Shown piece by piece: positions 12,000 through 14,865 of a stretch of 14,865 nt of DNA. A program made the translations under genes and the position numbers. Under the pieces are notes generated by a model. The model saw nothing but the letters and a program-made list of their open reading frames with translations. It made no database searches and was not told the DNA's origin. The stretch lies in contig JBEKDJ010000099.1 of NCBI GenBank assembly GCA_050014415.1, positions 1-14,865 of the forward strand, given 5' to 3'. This DNA comes from JBEKDJ01 sp050014415 (GTDB lineage Bacteria; Desulfobacterota; BSN033; UBA1163). How positions within the stretch are numbered: position 1 is the stretch's first letter; each line of letters starts with the position of its first letter.

Positions 12000-14865
12000 A
12001 TGGTCCGTGGAGAGAAATTTATTTGGAGCAAAGATCTCGAAAACCTTTTGCACCGCAATCCCAGTCTAAGGATCATCGACGATCCGGAGAAGCTTGAATA
12101 CTACCGCCAGGATTTCAACGCCGATCTCCCGACCATCATGCGGGATCTCTTGCTCAAGAGCCTGCCCGATCTCATTTTCCAGCCCACCACTGAAGAACAC
12201 CTCAAGGAGATCTTTGCATTTGCCCGAAAACACAGAATCCCATTAACCGTCCGGGGTGCTGGAACGTGGGCATACGGTGGAGCAGTGCCTACTCATGGCG
12301 GAATGCTCATCGATCTCGGATTGATGGATACCATCCAGGTGGACCCCGATGTTCTGCAATTAACAGTGGGCCCAGGCGCACGTTTTCTCGACATACACCG
12401 GGAACTTGAGCGCCACGGCCTCACCCTTCTCAGCATGACCTCAGGAAAGGGCGGAACCCTTGCAGGATGGATGGCCACAGGAGGTATGGGATACGGCACC
12501 TTCAGCCACGGCCCGGTTCGAAACCAACTCGTCTCTATAAGGGTGATCACGCCTGAAGGCAAGGCACGGGATCTGAAGGCTGACGATCCAGAGATTGGCT
12601 ACTTCCTTTCCACTGAAGGGCAGATGGGGATTATTGTCAAAGCCACGCTCAGGGTGGGCCGACGACCAGCTCAGTGGTATCCTTTTGTTCTCTCTTTTGA
12701 GAAAACATCCGCTGCCTATGCCTTCGCCAAGCAGGTTTCCCGTCACCCTTCACTCAAGCCTCATGATGTGATCGTTTACCATACCGAATTGACGCGCATC
12801 CTCAAGGCGCAATCGAATGGAAAATTGTCGGTTGAGGACAAGAATTTGGTCCTAGTCGCATTTGCCGATGACGACCAAGCCCATCGGTTCGAGGCTTATC
12901 TGAACGATCATGGGATTCAAGCTGCTAACGAGGCATCAGCCAACTACCTCTGGGAAGAACGGTTTCTCCCCATGTCTTTCAAACACCTCGGGCCGTCTTT
13001 ACTTGCGGCTGAGGTCCTTCTCCCACTGAATGAAGTGGATTCATACCTTGAAAAGATTAGCGAATGGGGAAAGCGTTTGGGCATCACTTTCCACTCAACC
13101 TCTCATCTCGTAAACCGGGATCAGGTGCTCTCTTTTGCCATGATCACCACTGATCATCGAAAGGCCATCTTTTATATAGACCTGATGCTCGTCCCGATGA
13201 TGGTGAGGCTCGCCGTTCAATTCTACCATGGGAAACCTTACGGGTTGGGAATATGGATGACACCTTTCTTACGCGACCTCTACTCCAAAGAAGAGCTGAA
13301 ACAACTGCGCCGTTACAAGAAAGAGGTAGATCCTGCCGGGATTCTCAATCCGGGAAAGTTCTTCGCCGTTTCAGGAAGGCTGGGCCCTCTTCAGAAAATA
13401 CTTTTTCATTCCGATATCTTTAATCTTGAACTCGCTTCAACACAGTGGCTTCTTTTCAAGCTCTTTTCCATCATACCGGAGAAGATGCTCCGTCGACGCA
13501 TCCCGGTTGCTCCGGAAGGGCTTGAAGGAATCGCAAACGATGTCCTGTCCTGTGCCCAGTGCGGCAATTGCGTTTCCCAGTGTCCTGTTTACCGGGCCAC
13601 CGGAGACGAAGTTCTCACGGCCAGGGGAAAGCTGCTAACCGTTAAGCGGGCCCTGGAAACAGGAAAGATCGAGTTATCGAAGCTCCTGCCCCTTTACTTC
13701 TGTCTCCACTGCGGGCGTTGCGACGAAGAATGCCAGGTGAATCTAAAACATCGCGAACTCTACGATCAACTGGAGAAGTATCTCTCCCGCACCATCGATT
13801 TTCCGATTCAGCAAATAACGGACTTCGTCCAAGAAGTGGAGAAGAGTCCTGAGTTCTACCGGTTTCTCGATGTGGTCCGAACCGGTTTTGATCAGAAGAT
13901 TCACGAACAGCGTCAGACCTTCGCAAGGTACCATGTCCTTATTGACGAGGAATACTGCCTCCATTGCGGTACGTGTGTCGATGCTTGTATGTACAGCGTG
14001 CGCGAGCGCGACGAGTCAGATCCCCGTCGCGTTTTGATCGCTGATGAAGTGCTCTGTCGAGGCTGCGGGGCCTGTCTCGAACGATGTCCGCAGATAGCGA
14101 AGGGAATCGCCGCCACCTCTGTGGAGCTCCATCCCGATTATTTGAGCATGGCCGATCCTTACTGGAATAGCGAGGTCATCACCCGTATCGACCTCGAAGC
14201 AACCACAGGCAAGATTCCTGTCTCTGGCACGGGTCAAGGAGACCCCCATCGAGGCTCAGGGAATGACGGCATTCGTTTCGGTCACTTTCATATCGTAGGA
14301 CCTGCGCAAAACCTCCTTTATGAAAGCTCTGCGGATGCCATTGCCGTCCAGCTCGGGCAGCGGCCGAAATACTTGATGTTTAACGGAGATGGAATCGAGA
14401 CTCGTGCCCCCCGTCTGATAGGGCTGAAGACTCCTCTCATCCTCGATGTCATGCCAATGGATGGAGACGAGGCTTTGTTAGACGCTATGTTCGGGGCAGC
14501 CGCAGAGATGGGGACCCGTCTCACCCTTCGGCTGGAAGAAATTGGAAAGGTCGGATCTGAGATCAGGGGTCGGATCGATTCTCTGATTCTCCGATTGACT
14601 GCAGACGACCTAAAGAACCTCGCCGAAGGAGAAAAGTGGCCCGAAGTCTTTCAGAATCATCCCTGTAATTTGGTAGAAATCGAATTGGACGACACGGTTC
14701 TGGCACAAATGGATGGGTTGAAACGTTTCTTCTCTGAATCCATTGTTCTCTCCGCCGTAATGAAGGTCAAGAAGGACGATGTGGATTCTGAGCTCAGGCC
14801 AACTCCCATATTCCAGCAGAAGCTGGAATCTTTATTTCGATCGCCTTTTGATATTTTGTGCCTCA
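12000..14865 (+). CDS. FAD oxidase / 4Fe-4S / glutamate-synthase-like fusion protein (partial)
   Basis: The frame is open for 955 codons to the window edge, so the 3' end is missing. Residues about 50-200 form a GlcD-like FAD-binding domain (VRGAGTWAYGG, then TSGKGGTLAGW), followed by a FAD-linked oxidase C-terminal domain to about 460, ending DPAGILNPGKFF. Four CxxCxxCxxxC motifs follow: C518-C528, C568-C578, C653-C663 and C686-C696, enough for four 4Fe-4S clusters. From about 722, WNSEVITRIDLEATTGKIPVSG and the sequence after it match the start of the archaeal-type glutamate synthase domain, which there also follows a ferredoxin domain. The usual SYGS and NTGEGG motifs are not seen, so that domain may be degenerate or altered. 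The ATG has GAGG eight bases upstream. It likely passes electrons from an organic acid or amino acid; the substrate is unknown. Position next to glnA suggests nitrogen metabolism. Confidence 0.8.
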   Translation, partial: MVRGEKFIWSKDLENLLHRNPSLRIIDDPEKLEYYRQDFNADLPTIMRDLLLKSLPDLIFQPTTEEHLKEIFAFARKHRIPLTVRGAGTWAYGGAVPTHGGMLIDLGLMDTIQVDPDVLQLTVGPGARFLDIHRELERHGLTLLSMTSGKGGTLAGWMATGGMGYGTFSHGPVRNQLVSIRVITPEGKARDLKADDPEIGYFLSTEGQMGIIVKATLRVGRRPAQWYPFVLSFEKTSAAYAFAKQVSRHPSLKPHDVIVYHTELTRILKAQSNGKLSVEDKNLVLVAFADDDQAHRFEAYLNDHGIQAANEASANYLWEERFLPMSFKHLGPSLLAAEVLLPLNEVDSYLEKISEWGKRLGITFHSTSHLVNRDQVLSFAMITTDHRKAIFYIDLMLVPMMVRLAVQFYHGKPYGLGIWMTPFLRDLYSKEELKQLRRYKKEVDPAGILNPGKFFAVSGRLGPLQKILFHSDIFNLELASTQWLLFKLFSIIPEKMLRRRIPVAPEGLEGIANDVLSCAQCGNCVSQCPVYRATGDEVLTARGKLLTVKRALETGKIELSKLLPLYFCLHCGRCDEECQVNLKHRELYDQLEKYLSRTIDFPIQQITDFVQEVEKSPEFYRFLDVVRTGFDQKIHEQRQTFARYHVLIDEEYCLHCGTCVDACMYSVRERDESDPRRVLIADEVLCRGCGACLERCPQIAKGIAATSVELHPDYLSMADPYWNSEVITRIDLEATTGKIPVSGTGQGDPHRGSGNDGIRFGHFHIVGPAQNLLYESSADAIAVQLGQRPKYLMFNGDGIETRAPRLIGLKTPLILDVMPMDGDEALLDAMFGAAAEMGTRLTLRLEEIGKVGSEIRGRIDSLILRLTADDLKNLAEGEKWPEVFQNHPCNLVEIELDDTVLAQMDGLKRFFSESIVLSAVMKVKKDDVDSELRPTPIFQQKLESLFRSPFDILCL

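Noticed and set aside
12293..14524. Several minus-strand frames of 67-101 codons opposite the large oxidoreductase
   Set aside because: They lie entirely within a well-supported coding frame on the plus strand and show no domains.

Overview
The window looks like chromosomal DNA of an anaerobic bacterium, most likely a Desulfobacterota / former Deltaproteobacteria-type genome; this is an inference. It rests on an Hcp-associated style ferredoxin behind an FNR/HcpR-like operator, a sigma-54 promoter, many short palindromic repeats of the kind common in such genomes, and a very iron-sulfur-rich oxidoreductase. No tRNA, rRNA, CRISPR array, insertion sequence or phage gene was seen.

Layout. Positions 1-300 hold no convincing gene. 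A PilZ (c-di-GMP receptor) gene lies on the minus strand (300-740). A 490-base gap carries an FNR/CRP-family box that drives a two-cluster ferredoxin-like protein (1232-2020, plus). On the minus strand follow a small FmdB-type zinc ribbon (2191-2355), a LiaF-like membrane protein (2600-3139) and a two-gene operon, mrfA-mrfB (7259 down to 3559), encoding a helicase and a DEDD exonuclease like the Bacillus mitomycin repair pair. A small PGPGW-type membrane protein (7622-7870, minus) is divergent from an ECF sigma factor / zinc-finger anti-sigma / secreted protein operon (7959-9483, plus) whose three genes overlap.

The right-hand third looks like a nitrogen assimilation region. A well-spaced sigma-54 promoter (9972-9987) precedes two small hairpins and an intrinsic terminator (10014-10115). 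The second hairpin has a six-base loop with A at position 1 and G at position 4 and shares its 3' arm with the terminator, which is the layout of an ANTAR-type antitermination leader. Next comes glnA (10354-11682), a type I-alpha glutamine synthetase. After two tandem inverted-repeat elements comes a large gene that runs off the window (12000 to past 14865). It fuses a GlcD-like FAD oxidase, four 4Fe-4S motifs and a domain resembling archaeal-type glutamate synthase. The last domain seems to lack the usual FMN/active-site loop.

The main novel candidates are the sigma-54 plus ANTAR-like leader ahead of glnA, and the FAD oxidase / ferredoxin / glutamate-synthase-like fusion beside it. Together they suggest a nitrogen-responsive unit, but whether the two genes are co-regulated cannot be shown from the sequence alone.
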